Part shown: one piece after another, positions 42,301 to 53,165 of the stretch
How positions within the stretch are numbered: position 1 is the stretch's first letter
How the letters are laid out: each line of letters opens with the position of its first letter
Assembly (NCBI RefSeq): GCF_905475465.1
Contig: NC_062236.1
Location: forward strand, 2,986,001 to 3,050,000
Source of the DNA: Pieris napi
Taxonomy: Eukaryota > Arthropoda > Insecta > Lepidoptera > Pieridae
Length of the DNA stretch: 64,000 bases
Reading direction: 5' to 3'
The notes under the pieces: generated by a model
What the model saw: only the letters and a program-made list of their open reading frames with translations
The model's database searches: none
What the model was told of the DNA's origin: nothing
Position numbers and translations under genes: made by a program

Positions 42301-45049
42301 CTTTGAACAAGTCTAGTATATTATATATAAAGTTGATTAATATAATTATTTTAGCTCGATGCTGAACGGAAAGTGGAATAAGCTGCTTTTTGTATACATA
42401 CTTTAAAGCGAGCCCAGTGTACGATCTAAGCAAGGGAGCGTCTTTGTTTTTCAAGAAAATGCAAGCAAGGTAATGCTCGGTAAATAATTGTACCGCTTTT
42501 TCATAAAATCCTTGTTTTCAAAACGTATTTTCTCCAGGACAAAGTAAATCCGATAAAAGCCACTTCCTTACACATAAATAAAAGCAAAAATAATTTCGTT
42601 GGAAATGTATAATCTAAGACTTTGAAGACTGAATAATGTATGAGAGCAATCGGGCAGAAAGCGGTTTACTTTTGGCCACGCCCATCCCATTTTTGTCTAT
42701 AGAAGTTTAATTCCATTTCCCTCAAACATTTACGAAGCCTTAAGCTGAACTTCTATTTCCTTAGTGTCTTTAATATTCTATTTAAAGCCTGAGAGCCTTT
42801 TAGTATGAAGTCCTATTACCCCCGAATGGGGCAGATACATTTCTACGCCTGTTTCTCTAGTTAATTAATTAATTTTCATTATGAAGGCTTGCGTTCTTTG
42901 GTTGACTCAAGTAAATTTTTGGCTCTAATTTCGTATGTCAAACCACAGTCTAGTCACTATCAAATTTTTCCATATGGAATGGTTTGACAGTTCTCGAAAC
43001 TAGATTTCAATTTGACTAACGTAGCCGTCGGGCCTAAGAATAATATTCTGTCTAGAATTAGCGCTGGACATCACTCCTGTATGCCAAAAACGTATTGAAT
43101 TTACAAGCTGGTTCATGATTATTTCTTTCATCGAACGAGCTTGTGTTTAACGAACATAGAACAAAAAATCTATTGGTGAATAGCGTTCGAAAGCACAGTC
43201 CCATTGAGAATCCTACCACCACTTAACTTACCACTGCTCTTAAACTGAGCAATGTTTTTTAATTTAAAAAAAGCTTACCTGATGGGTTATTTATTCCCCG
43301 GTTATCCTGCTTTCAAGTAAATAAATACTTACTGTATTTAGCTTTGACAGCCGATCCATTTGATGAGAACACCATTTATAACGAAGCTACATGCGTGGCG
43401 CATTTGCAATACCTCAAAACGCCCCCACCTAAAGATGGATTACCATCGAGATTATTTGAATAACTTCATATATATAAGTGTTTTAGATGCGATGTTAAGA
43501 ATAATCCACACAAATCGTTATTATATGTATATTCAATAAATCTATATAAATAAATATAGGTAGCAAATCGCTGACCTGAAGCGAAGAAGTCTGGATCAAT
43601 TCACTATTTTTCTTTAATTTTTCCTTGAACTCTGATAAAGTTTTATGGAGAGAAAAATTTAAAATATGTAAAAAAATTAATAAATTACTTTTATTTAGTA
43701 CTTAGGTTTTATTTAGAACAGCCTATGGGTAGCATAGCAAAATGTGCAATAATTTCCCATTAGGGCAGCTACTTGTAAATATAATTAAGAAATATTTATT
43801 GATTTAATTAAAATACCTATATCTATTGACACCTTTATACCTACATTATTTACCTAGACACATTATCCAGAAATGTGTAGTTATCTGAAAACCTACGGAA
43901 CTTCGCACCTAGGAACCAGCACAGCACTTGGAAGTCTAAATAGATGATAAGACTGAAAAGTTATCCAATTCCAATATACAGGTCAAACTGTTAACCTCCT
44001 TAAGTCAGTTAAAAATATAGTTTACAGTGAAATAAAATTAATTTCGTGTGACAGATCAGTGCTTATCATGCATTGAGTGGAGTTATGGATTTTTCATGTC
44101 TTTTTCTGATTATGACTACTGAGAAGCACTCGAATTATGTATTGTATGTTTGCGAATTTCCGTTAAAGAATATATAAAGATTTTTTTTATTTTGTTTTTT
44201 ATTATTGATATTGCATTAACTTAATTTAAAATTAAAGGGTTCGGACGTTTCTCTTTGTAGTAAACACGTTACTTTTAATTTAATAAAAGTAGTAGATGTA
44301 GTAAACTCAAGATGTATTATGCTTTCCTTTTTACATGAATTAAATTCGCTTGTCACAGTGTTTGTAACCTCTGAAAGGGCTTGATCGATTTTCGTGTTTT
44401 TGTTTCGGGTGTTCTGATCGTAAACTTTTTTCAATATCTTTTTTTAATATGGCATCAAAATTACATACAACCCGTCATTTTCACCTTTCTAGCACCAACC
44501 CGAATAATTCGGGTTTAACTAATAATCTTTATAGCGCAAAACAACGTTTGCTGAATTTTATATTTAATGTTATCATCACAGTTTCTTTACACTATAGACT
44601 TAATAAATTAATTGATTCCTTATCTAGAATACCACAAATAATCTGTTAACAAAAATTCACAAAAGCTTTTCGATTAATTAGTCGAAAGTTTCTATTTTTT
44701 TGTTACAATAAAAAGCATTGCATTGTTCAGCCAGTTTGAAACTAAAAATTCAATATTATTTGTCTTTTATTTACGCTAGTACAAAATTCGTCCTATTGTT
44801 TAGAAATACGTGGAATTATGCGCTTAGGTTTTTCTATTTGGCTTTTTGGCTATATAAAATATAAATATGTATGAATATTTGGAACAGAATATTTTAAACA
44901 ATTTACTGATCCTACACTAGGCTGCTAAACCTCCTCTTTTTAGCTTTATTACTTCATTTTAATAATATATGTATATGAGTAGGTACTAGTTACTAGTTTT
45001 ATGAAACACTTTATTTCATTAATTATACATAATAGTAATAAAAAGGAAA
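42301..45049. other. Long unassigned AT-rich stretch
   Basis: A phrase at 43910-43935 (CCTAGGAACCAGCACAGCAC) resembles one at 12158. A purine-poor patch at 43410-43450 has CCCCCACC. A 72-codon antisense frame (44216-44434) is Lys/Thr-rich without a motif. No exon signals were found. Confidence 0.3.
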
Positions 45050-45196
45050 CAGTGGCTCTACAACCTTCTTGGCCTTCGACTTCCGTATCTATTTCGCGAT
45101 AATTTGTATCATAATAAGCACAAAAGCCTTCTGTGCCTAACACGCTATATCGAATTGTGTGTCTATATTCCGTTCTCACTGTATGAGCAAACATTA
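45050..45196 (-). mobile_element. SINE family A, old 5'-truncated copy
   Basis: Minus-strand blocks are recognisable despite heavy change: CTCATACAGTGAGAACGGA, GTTAGGCACAGAAGGCTTTT, ATACGGAAGTCGAAGGCC and AAGAAGGTTGTAGAGCCACTG. One of the most diverged copies, so probably an early insertion. Confidence 0.65.
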
Positions 45197-45522
45197 AAAA
45201 TAATAAAAAGCAAAATCACAAATAAAAATCGTTCTAAAAGAATTTCAATATTGAAATCCATCGTATCCGTTTGTATGAAGCCAATATTATCCAATTCAGT
45301 AATTATTTTTCCCGAATAACGGTCAATGTAATTGATGAGCGACATTCGCCTTCAATATGAAGTGATGAAATTCAACTCCAATTGAATAACTCACTGCTGA
45401 ACTTTTCAAAGTATAAATCAATTCAAATATTGTTTATCAACTTACCAATTCAAGAACTGACGCTCTATGATAAATAACCCTCCGGCTTCTTCGCAGTGAA
45501 ACAACTGTTATTTCGAATTATT

Positions 45523-45673
45523 AGAAACCTATAAAAGATTTAAAAAATACGCGAATACCTTGAAGGCCACGACGAAGGTGACACGACTCGTAGAAATAGA
45601 AACCTTTTCTATAAAAGATTAAAGAAACACGCGTATATGAATGCCTTAAAGGCCTATTGGTGACGCGACTCTA
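45523..45673 (+). repeat. Diverged tandem duplication of about 75 bp
   Basis: Unit one (45523-45592) and unit two (45598-45673) share, in order: AGAAACCT, TATAAAAGATT, AA.ACGCG.ATA, CCTT.AAGGCC and GTGAC.CGACTC. They differ by small indels. This looks like a simple segmental duplication, not a transposon. No function is visible. Confidence 0.75.
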
Positions 45674-46439
45674 AACACAGTTTAAATTACTCACAATTAA
45701 ATTATTTTCTTTACGACTTGCCTTGGCGCAAGTGTTTCAGTGTTAAAACCATAAACTCGTGATACTCGTTCGTATTTAAACCCTTTACGCCTACAATTCC
45801 TAAGTATTAAAATTTACGACCCTCTTGGCTTACAGATTATGTTTTATTTTACATTTTACAGATTTAATTTATTGATTCACAGACAGATGACATGGTCTAG
45901 AAATGCATTTATTGATGCTTTTATATACTGAAATTTTGAGAGAGAAATGCAGTTTTACCCGTATAATTATCATTATGTTACAAGTAGCATGTTGTAAAAC
46001 ATTTCAGTTAAATCTATTCCAAAAAAACTTGAAGAAATTAACTTGCGTAAATACGTTGTTCTTGTGACATAGACAGCCCTATCTACTTTCGCCCAGTGCG
46101 TTCAGAGTCTCCTAAAAAATTGGATTGCCTTCATTTCGTGGTGCACGCATGGCTGGGCGTCCCCGACAATTCGGTTAACTGAAATGAAGAATATTGCAAG
46201 AAATCTCGTAAAACTCGGAACCTATACCTTGTTATCAATATATAGACGTCTTATTAAATTTTGTCTTGATTACACGACATAAATGTATTTATTAAAACGC
46301 CCCGCATGGTTTAAATATATATTAACCATTGTTATTTATAAGCTAAATATTGTCGCTTTGAATTACGATGTACCTTTTTTTCCTTAAATGTTAAGGCTAA
46401 CTTGGGGTCGCGTAAGCATTCTGGTAGAGACCCCGTGAA
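45674..46439. other. Unassigned AT-rich sequence
   Basis: A GC-richer patch at 46085-46175 (GCACGCATGGCTGGGCGTCC) is not in an open frame of note. Confidence 0.35.
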
Positions 46440-46720
46440 AAAAAGAATGTGGATTACCATTTGTAATTTCCATCCTCGGCCTAGAACGTACTGTTACATT
46501 CCTCCAAAACATCAGTCCATTTTCTTAGGTGGTATACTCACTGCTTGAAAATTCGACCGTGCCCTCCATGTACTGTTTAAGCACTTGCCGCACAACCCTA
46601 CCAAAGGCCGAGAACAAATTTAAAGTTAATTAAAACTTGCACTCGAACCGGGAATCGAACCCGATACCCCTCACCACAGACATTTAATAAGACTAGGCCT
46701 TAGACTTAGGCCACTTCATC
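46440..46720 (-). mobile_element. tRNA-derived SINE, second family (B)
   Basis: On the minus strand an A-box-like TGGCCTAAGTCTAAGG (46713-46698) is followed about 40 bp later by a perfect B box GGTTCGATTCC (46661-46651). Then come CGGTTCGAGTGCAAG and a nontRNA body (GCCTTTGGTAGGGTTGTGCG, CACGGTCGAATTTTCAAGC, TTGGAGGAATGTAACAGTAC). Head and body are unrelated to family A. It is not a true tRNA gene: the acceptor stem does not close and the body continues the repeat. The 3' boundary is approximate. Confidence 0.75.
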
Positions 46721-46964
46721 TATCTTTAATTAGTCAAGCGTTAACAATTTACTGGAATATGAACCCACTCTGCTAAACATTATATACCGCGTATAAGTCA
46801 CCCGATCGCGTTTTAAATAGGAAATTTACACCAAGCGATAAGAATTTTCGATACTTAATTCCAGCTATTTTGAGCTTCTCCTTAAGGGCTTTTGTTATTA
46901 TTAAGAGCCCGAATATGAAAACAAATTAAGTTTAGCGTAAGGAAACGAGGGAAATTAATTTTAT

Positions 46965-47020
46965 ATCCATGGGCGGTATCACTTAACACCACGTGAGCCT
47001 CCGTTATTAAATAAAAAAAC
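46965..47020 (+). pseudogene. LINE family J, tail only
   Basis: Contains TCCATGGGCGGTATCACTTA, ACACCACGTGAGCCTCCG and TTATTAAATAAAAAAAC, the 3' untranslated end of the family. It is followed by host-like AT-rich sequence. An extreme 5' truncation, as is common for target-primed insertions. Confidence 0.75.
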
Positions 47021-47426
47021 AATCAAATACACTTATGAAAATACTAAAGAATTATTGATGTAATTTTAATCACATTAAGGTATAAATTGAAAGAGATTAA
47101 AGATATAAGATGTTCCCTTTGTAATAGCGTCACATAAGATCCGTGTGTGGATAATTCTTTGAGTATTCTTTGTTTTGAAATAAAGATAAGAAATAAATAG
47201 GATACAGTTCAAATGTTCTTGTGAAATAAAACTCTTAAGCTGTATTGAGGCGCGATCATTTTGTTATATTTAAATTCGTTTTCAACTTGTCAACATCGAA
47301 CGAAACTATAACATAACAAATCAAAACATATTTGTTCATATTGGTTACTTGTCTTTATCATTATAAACAGTGAAAGTAATGATATATTTTGCAATTCTTA
47401 CGCTCAATTTATCTTATTTTTTTTTC
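47021..47426. other. Unassigned AT-rich sequence
   Basis: Nothing identifiable. Confidence 0.35.
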
Positions 47427-47560
47427 ACAGTGGTTGCCTCAAAAGCGAAAAGGCCACCAGTTGCTCTCCTTTTTATTTAATTATTCTAATTGTTTAACAG
47501 AAATAACTATATTTCTGTATACTTGCAATGAAGTGTTTATAATTAAACAATAAATATATA
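47427..47560 (+). repeat. LINE 3'-tail repeat (GGTTGCCT type)
   Basis: CAGTGGTTGCCTCAAAAGCG, AAAAGGCCACCAGTTGCTCT, then TATTTCTGTATACTTGCAAT and GAAGTGTTTATAATTAAACA. The same order occurs at 58612-58740 with GGTTGCCTGGAAGAGATCGC and GATAAGGCCTCCACTTGCC. Words of this sort end many lepidopteran non-LTR retrotransposons (from memory). The CAG|TGGTTG at its start mimics a splice acceptor but no exon follows. Confidence 0.65.
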
Positions 47561-48888
47561 AAAACAAAGTACTCAGAGGTTTATATCGCCATCAAAAAAA
47601 TCGAAGGAGGTTCGACTTGTAATTCGTTTTAAATTAACATAAGTAAGATACAAAACTACAATTTAAATGAATTTTCTATATTTATAAATATATCCCTTAT
47701 ATATATTGATACTTTTAAGCATAGATTTTTTAATATAATCTGTGGGTGGCTGTTGTCTGTGGAACATAGCCAGCAAACTATATCAAGGTTATGGCGTTTG
47801 GTCAATTGTCAGTGCCAATATTTCGTCCTTGAAACTTAAATTGGCTGCAATCTGCAGTCCCCCAATGGCATATCAGATTTATTCATAGTAACTTCTTAGT
47901 AAAAAAATTTAAAAGAAAATTTATTGGATCATATCTTATAAACACAACAAAAAATGTTATTTCCAAAATTTTTATTATGTTATGCCAGAGAGCCAACACT
48001 GATATTGCCTATAATATTTTATTATTATTTATTCCTAATAATAAAATTATAATAAGCATTGAATTGTATACCCATCAATCCAAGGCAAGTCTTACTTACC
48101 TTTATAATCGTCAAACGGTTTGTCTATACGCGTTAATTAAAACACACAATAGTACGTCATGTACGGTGATTTACAATTTTACACTTTCCACAATTAACTA
48201 TTACGCAATAACCTTATAACCCACTGAACTACAATCGTAATATTTGGTGCGTGAATTGTGTGAATGAAGGTTTAGGCTCAGCGTACACAGGCCATGTAAA
48301 GAACAAATCGGACTGATTTTCATTTTGTTTGCTTTATGATAGACATTAGTCATTAAACACCGAGAAGGTTTGCAAGAACAATACGATATAATCTATATTT
48401 CGTATACACACACATAATATCGTTAAGTTCATGCGAAGGTGTTCAGTGAAATGCGGAAATTTATCTACCTTGCAGTATAGACTTCATTTTTTTTGGCTTG
48501 GTATAACCAAGACGAATTTTTTTAACATCAAAGGTATAAATTGTTTGCAATATCGTGCATCTTTTTATAACACATTTAAATTAAACTTTACCGTATTTAA
48601 CAATATAAACTACTTATGAAGATAGTGTGTCGGTGCGCAGTTAAGTCGCCTTTAATGTCATTGATATTTCCTTCTTGTAAATTTACACCATTATATAGAG
48701 AAAGATTTCGTGACTAGATTACCTATAAGTTTACGTACTAAACGCAAACAGTTTGCTTATGCTGTTTACCTATCTGTTTAGAAACAACTTTACTAGTCCA
48801 TATGAAAGTATAATAATGAACAATAAATCGTTAGCTTTCGTGGATTTTTTTATAAAATAGGCAAAATCTGACCTTCAATACGAGAGGG
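47561..48888. other. Unassigned AT-rich sequence
   Basis: Frames at 47977-48219 and 48431-48619 (80 and 62 codons) have no motif, codon bias or splice context. No repeat ends were found. Confidence 0.35.
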
Positions 48889-49058
48889 CGTGCCAGCCTA
48901 TTAATGACCATAAGTCGAAGTGGTTCGGAAATACTTCGGGGGGCAGCTGCTTCCACACGTGGTGGTGCGCGGCAAAACTGCTTTAAAACCGTTCAGTTCT
49001 GGAACGACAGACGTGGAGGGCGATACGCGTGGAATTTCGTTTTCTGCCTCGATGTCCG
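48889..49058 (-). pseudogene. LINE C-terminal fragment (family J)
   Basis: The minus strand keeps CATCGAGGCAGAAAACGAAA, CGTATCGCCCTCCACGTCTG, the TTTTGCCGCGCACCACCACG block and GAAGTATTTCCGAACCACTT. It retains the residues upstream of HLDVRRS better than most copies. It then breaks off near 48890 before the KRAY block. Confidence 0.75.
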
Positions 49059-49581
49059 ATGATTAAACACAGCTGCAGCTGCATTAAAAGGATTAGTGGT
49101 TATATGACGCACGAAACACACACGTATGTCAAAAACTAGGATTGAAAGTATTTCTATCACATCGTCAATTCAAGTATAATTTGTCATACCTGTATTATTT
49201 TTATATTTTACGAATAGCCAATTTAAACTAAAACATTAAAGTATAGAACAAACGGTCCTATTCTGACGTAAAAATACAAAAATTGAATAAACGTTAACAA
49301 CTGCACTTTTCCGATGTCTTGAACCGAAATGGTGGTAAATTGCGCGTTGACCTAGTTCAAGATCTAGCCAATTTGAATGCTACTGGGAGATATTTAGATT
49401 GGCGCACTTGTGATACCTAACTGGTATTTCCTAAGACGATTCGAGAAATTCCACTACGTCAATGGATTTCCATATTGAGTTTTAGAAGAGTTTCTATAGA
49501 TATAGTACTTTATACATACCAGTATTCTAACAATACCGCAAACGTGAAAATCTGATATGAATTTATTTTTTTAAAAATAAA
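49059..49581. other. Unassigned AT-rich sequence
   Basis: Nothing identifiable. Confidence 0.35.
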
Positions 49582-49819
49582 TAAATCAATCTTCTGCAAC
49601 TTTTTTAGGTCTGTGCCTCAGATTTCTGTATCTGTTTCATGATCATTTGTCAATCTAATAGGCAAGTAGGTGATCAGACTCTGGCAAGCCGGTTTCCTTA
49701 CGATGTTTTCCTTCACCGTTCGAGCGAATGTTCATGGAAAGAAAATCCTTCGATGCATAGTCGAGGACCGAACTTACGACCTCAAGGATGAGAGTCGCAG
49801 GCTGAAGCCAACACTGCTC
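49582..49819 (-). mobile_element. SINE family A, full length with internal deletion
   Basis: Both ends are present: head GAGCAGTGTTGGCTTCAGCC at 49819 (the A box has lost CCTAGT) and tail AAGTTGCAGAAGATTGATTT. The body lacks the CCCAAAAAGTCGACGGCGTG block, going from CGGCTTGCCAGAG directly to TCTGATCACCTACTTGCC. The B box is weak (GTTCGGTCCTCG). Confidence 0.88.
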
Positions 49820-49939
49820 ATGAATTTAATTTACCCAAGTATTAAATATAATTATGTGATCTGTTTGAAGCGAGCTGGTGAATTGCTCCAATGTTTTTGG
49901 GCATGAACAATATTGTATACGTTTTATTAATTAACTGTC

Positions 49940-49979
49940 GTTATTTTATTATGATATCCGTATATCATAATAAAATAAC
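49940..49979. repeat. Perfect 18-bp hairpin with 4-nt loop
   Basis: GTTATTTTATTATGATAT (49940-49957) is the exact reverse complement of ATATCATAATAAAATAAC (49962-49979), with loop CCGT. Perfect pairing with a 4-nt loop is unlikely by chance even in AT-rich DNA. There is no flanking duplication and no neighbour that would explain it. Confidence 0.85.
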
Positions 49980-50045
49980 CACATGCCTTGTTTGATTTTG
50001 TGAATTTTTAGTAAATCATTATGTTTTTAAGTATATATAATATAA

Positions 50046-50379
50046 CTAGCAGACTCGGCCAAGCGTTGTTGTGGCTAAGGTTTTTGTTATATTACATAGT
50101 AGTAAACTATTCAAAGGGAACGGTAGGAGAACACCAGTCATGGAGACCATGCTTTTTTGGTGGTTATGCCATTAAATTTTAGCTTATGTGAAACGTTGGT
50201 ACTTTCAACACAACGCCATCTGTTAGAATTGTGACTGTCAAATAATAAACAAGCTATCCTATCTTTTAAGTTAGATCAAATTTCACGCGGTGTGCAAATT
50301 TGATTGAAATCGGTTAAGTAAGTTTAGGAGTCCATAGCGGACAATCAACGTGACGCGTCATTTTTATATATAAAGATTG
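50046..50379 (-). mobile_element. Non-autonomous Helitron, complete-looking
   Basis: The minus-strand 5' side reads TATATATAAAAATGACGCGT, CACGTTGATTGTCCGC and TTACTTAACCGATTTCAATC. The 3' end reads GCCAcaacaacgctTGGC (hairpin), CGAGTCTG, then CTAG at 50049-50046 followed by T. About 330 bp, AT-rich and noncoding. It differs in interior from the neighbour at 50783 although both lie in the same orientation 0.4 kb apart. Confidence 0.83.
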
Positions 50380-50782
50380 TAATTAATAAAGCGTAAACGA
50401 AGAAATTGTGACTAATTTGTGTTTGACCGTTACATGAATTTCTGTATTAAATAAATTGATACAAATGAAATGCCAATTAAATTGAGTTTCATGTTTCTTA
50501 ACAGAAAAAAAACAGTATTCCAGGAGTCGTCAATATCATTAAGTATAGCAAATGAAACTCAAACCAAAAGCCACTTACGACTTTAGAGAATTTTTCAATC
50601 AAAACGAGTAGTGTATCTTTTGAGAGTCAACAGAGTGGAGTGCCCTCTTCCTAGAGACCTGTCTGAGTACCTAACCTTTATTCGTTCGAACAAATCATCT
50701 GTGAATCTATTTCCAGATGTGTAAGAATTATACAAATGACTACAGAACTTACGATATATAGAAGTGGAATATTTATATAACA

Positions 50783-51082
50783 CTAGCTGACCGGGCAAAC
50801 GTCGTTTTGCCATGTATATCATTTATAATAAAAAAAATCGTAGAGGGGTGAAAATTAGGAGTTTTATGTATTTTTTAATGCTGTATCATAAAAAAAATAA
50901 AAACAGAAAAAATAATGTAAAAATAAAAAAAATATATTTAGGGGTGGACTACCCTTAACATTTAGGGGGATGAAAAATAGATGTTATCCGATTCTCAGAC
51001 ATACCCAATATGCACACAAAATTTCATGAGAATCGGTCGAGCCGTTTCGGAGGAGTTTAACCACAAACACCGCGACACGAGA
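50783..51082 (-). mobile_element. Complete non-autonomous Helitron, 300 bp
   Basis: On the minus strand it starts TCTCGTGTCGCGGTGTTTG (51082), continues AAACTCCTCCGAAACGGCTC and GACCGATTCTCATGAAATT, and ends GGCAAAacgacgTTTGCC (hairpin), CGGTCAG, then CTAG at 50786-50783 followed by T. TC start, hairpin and CTAG end are all visible. An antisense 75-codon frame here (MIYMAKRRLPGQLVLYKY) is only the element end read through. Confidence 0.88.
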
Positions 51083-51110
51083 ATTTTATATATTAGATTA
51101 CACAATCAAA

Positions 51111-51231
51111 AACGAAAACATATTTTGACTTACTTATTTCCTATTTACCCTGAAGGTTGAGGGCATCCACATGCTTTGAAATTGACCATGAATAGCAATA
51201 GATAATAAGTAAGTCAAAATATGTTTTCGTT
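51111..51231. repeat. Perfect 28-bp inverted repeat, 65-nt spacer
   Basis: AACGAAAACATATTTTGACT with TACTTATT (51111-51138) is the exact reverse complement of 51204-51231. The spacer (51139-51203) is ordinary mixed sequence. No mismatch in 28 bp means either a recent event or selection for pairing. It begins only 28 bp beyond the 5' end of the Helitron at 50783-51082. No target duplication was seen. Confidence 0.93.
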
Positions 51232-51394
51232 AACTTCAAAACGTGTAACTGTCAAATTATCAATCATACTTAACCATAGATAACATTACGTTTAGCTGTC
51301 AGTTTTAACAAATGAACTGACTAGCTAGACTGATGTTTTGACTGATAAATTTTTAGTTTTTCTGTTATCTTATACCACGTTTTATGTCACGTTC

Positions 51395-51510
51395 CAAGGA
51401 TAAAAAGTATGTCTTCTGGTTCTAAGCTACCTCCCAGCAAATTTTCAGCCGAATCCATTCAGCCGTTCTTGAGTTATAAATAGTGTAACTAACACGACTA
51501 TCTGTTATAT
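51395..51510 (+). mobile_element. Helitron-like end fragment
   Basis: CCAAGGATAAAAAGTATGTC, TTCTAAGCTACCTCCCAGCA, AATTTTCAGCCGAATCCATT and CAGCCGTTCTTGAGTTATAA follow the pattern 'preceding word, AAATTTCA..CGGTTCAGCCGTT..GAGTTATAAAT' seen in 5' regions of lepidopteran Helitrons and related elements. The boundaries and family are uncertain. Confidence 0.5.
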
Positions 51511-52888
51511 ATTTATAAATACTTAATATTAGATAAGAGGTAATATATATATTCTCTTATATATATTACTCTTTATTCGTTAACAGTTATTGCCTTTTAT
51601 ACGTTATGGCTCGGAAAAATTGCAGGTGTCTGTGAATTAATTAAAGAGAACAATACACATTTATGCTACATACCCGGAAAGCTCGGTTTGTAGTTTAATT
51701 ATGGAAGAATGTTTTTCATAGCTGTGAAATTGCACGTAAAATGTTTGTTGCAACTGACTGCTCTGATAAAGTTTAATTATTTCAACGGCTTTCATCATAA
51801 AATCGCTTAAATTTCAGTTGTTTAAGTAAAAAGACAATGATTATTTTTAGCTAGACATTTAAATTTACCAAACACGTTACAGTTTTAAACATTTTTTTAC
51901 AAGTTTTTGCTCGGTTAAATTGCTGGTATATTGACTGGTGTATTGGTTTTTCAGTATGACTTATTATTTAGTTCTAATTGGTCCAGTGTTTAGAACGACT
52001 ACGCATGGTCTCGGGTTTAAATACGGGAACTTAATATACAGGTTTGTTTTCTTTTCTATTTTTAAATAATATTCATCCCATCGGAGTAAAATAACGAGTG
52101 TTCTTTCGCTATATGATCTTCTATGTTTATTCCCTAAAGAAAAGTCGCCATGGCTGAATCGATCACTCGATTACTGCGCGGTAAATCGCTGTTGATAGTA
52201 CTATTTATATCTCCTACCAAAAATATACCCAACAAAAAATTACAATCAAAATTTTAAAGCATTCCTTATACAAGATCCTTTTGAAGGCTTATTGTCGCCG
52301 CGTCACGCTTTATAACCGATGGGAATTCTTTGAAATAAGGTAAGCCAGTAACGTATTAATAGAAAGATTGTCGTTTGTGAGTCCTTGACACATCTAAAGG
52401 TTTATCATCGCTTTCAAAGATTTCACAATTACATTTTGTAGGCTAAAATTAATGTTCAATGGCCGAAATTAATAACATCTTCAATCCAACTTTTACACAT
52501 CGCTCGATCTCCGTCCCGCGTGCTAATATGCGAGATTTTATCTGATAAAATAGCAGGCCATTCTTGCCATTCTTTAGATTCTGTTCCATAGATTCTGCTA
52601 TATGTAAAACTGTTTCAGTATTGTGTTATAACCTTAATGAATAAATCTATAACGCAATGTTTCAATTCGAACCATTAGTTTCTGAGTATGGTGCGTTCGA
52701 ACATAAATTTTCTTTTGATTCATTACAACATACTGTAATAACAGAAATAACAGTATATATATAAACTGATCAACTGAAAATGAAATATATGTCATACATG
52801 TTCCTTTGAGAATTAATATCTTAAAAACTATTAATCCAACTTAGATGAAACTGCGCTGTTCCTTAAGTTGGAATATAGATAATATCGT
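51511..52888. other. Unassigned AT-rich sequence
   Basis: At 51985-52030 TTTAGAACGACTACGCATGG and TCTCGGGTTTAAATACGGG faintly resemble a decayed tRNA-like head, but this is too weak to call. A short AT palindrome lies near 51540-51570. Confidence 0.3.
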
Positions 52889-53165
52889 CATCGGACGTCA
52901 AGGCAAAATATGAAATTCCACCCGTATCACCTCGATCATCGTTCCGTTCCTAAGCGTTATTTAAGGCAGTTTTTTCCGCGAACCACCATTATGTGGTATT
53001 TCCGAAATACTTCGACTTAGGGCCCTTCAAGAAACTACGTACCAATTCTTAAAAGGCTGACAGCGCGCTTGCGAGCCCTCTGACAGTGCGAGTGTCCATG
53101 GGCGGCGGGGCAGTATCACTTAACATCAGGTGAGCCTCCTGCCCGTTTGCCCCCTGTTCTATAAA
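52889..53165 (+). pseudogene. LINE C-terminus and tail (family J), longest copy
   Basis: It covers the whole fragment: GACGTCAAGGCAAAATATGA, CACCCGTATCACCTCGATC, ACCACCATTATGTGG, the TTCAAGAAACTACGTACCAA block (KK.AYQ), TCCATGGGCGGCGGGG and the tail GTGAGCCTCCTGCCCGTTTG to CTATAAAAATAATC. The frame is broken several times. Useful for reconstructing the family layout because both the coding end and the 3' tail are present. Confidence 0.8.

Noticed and set aside
47427..47470. Splice acceptor followed by an exon (TTTTTTTTTCACAG|TGGTTG)
   Set aside because: The downstream sequence is a LINE 3' tail also found at 58612, and no open frame follows.
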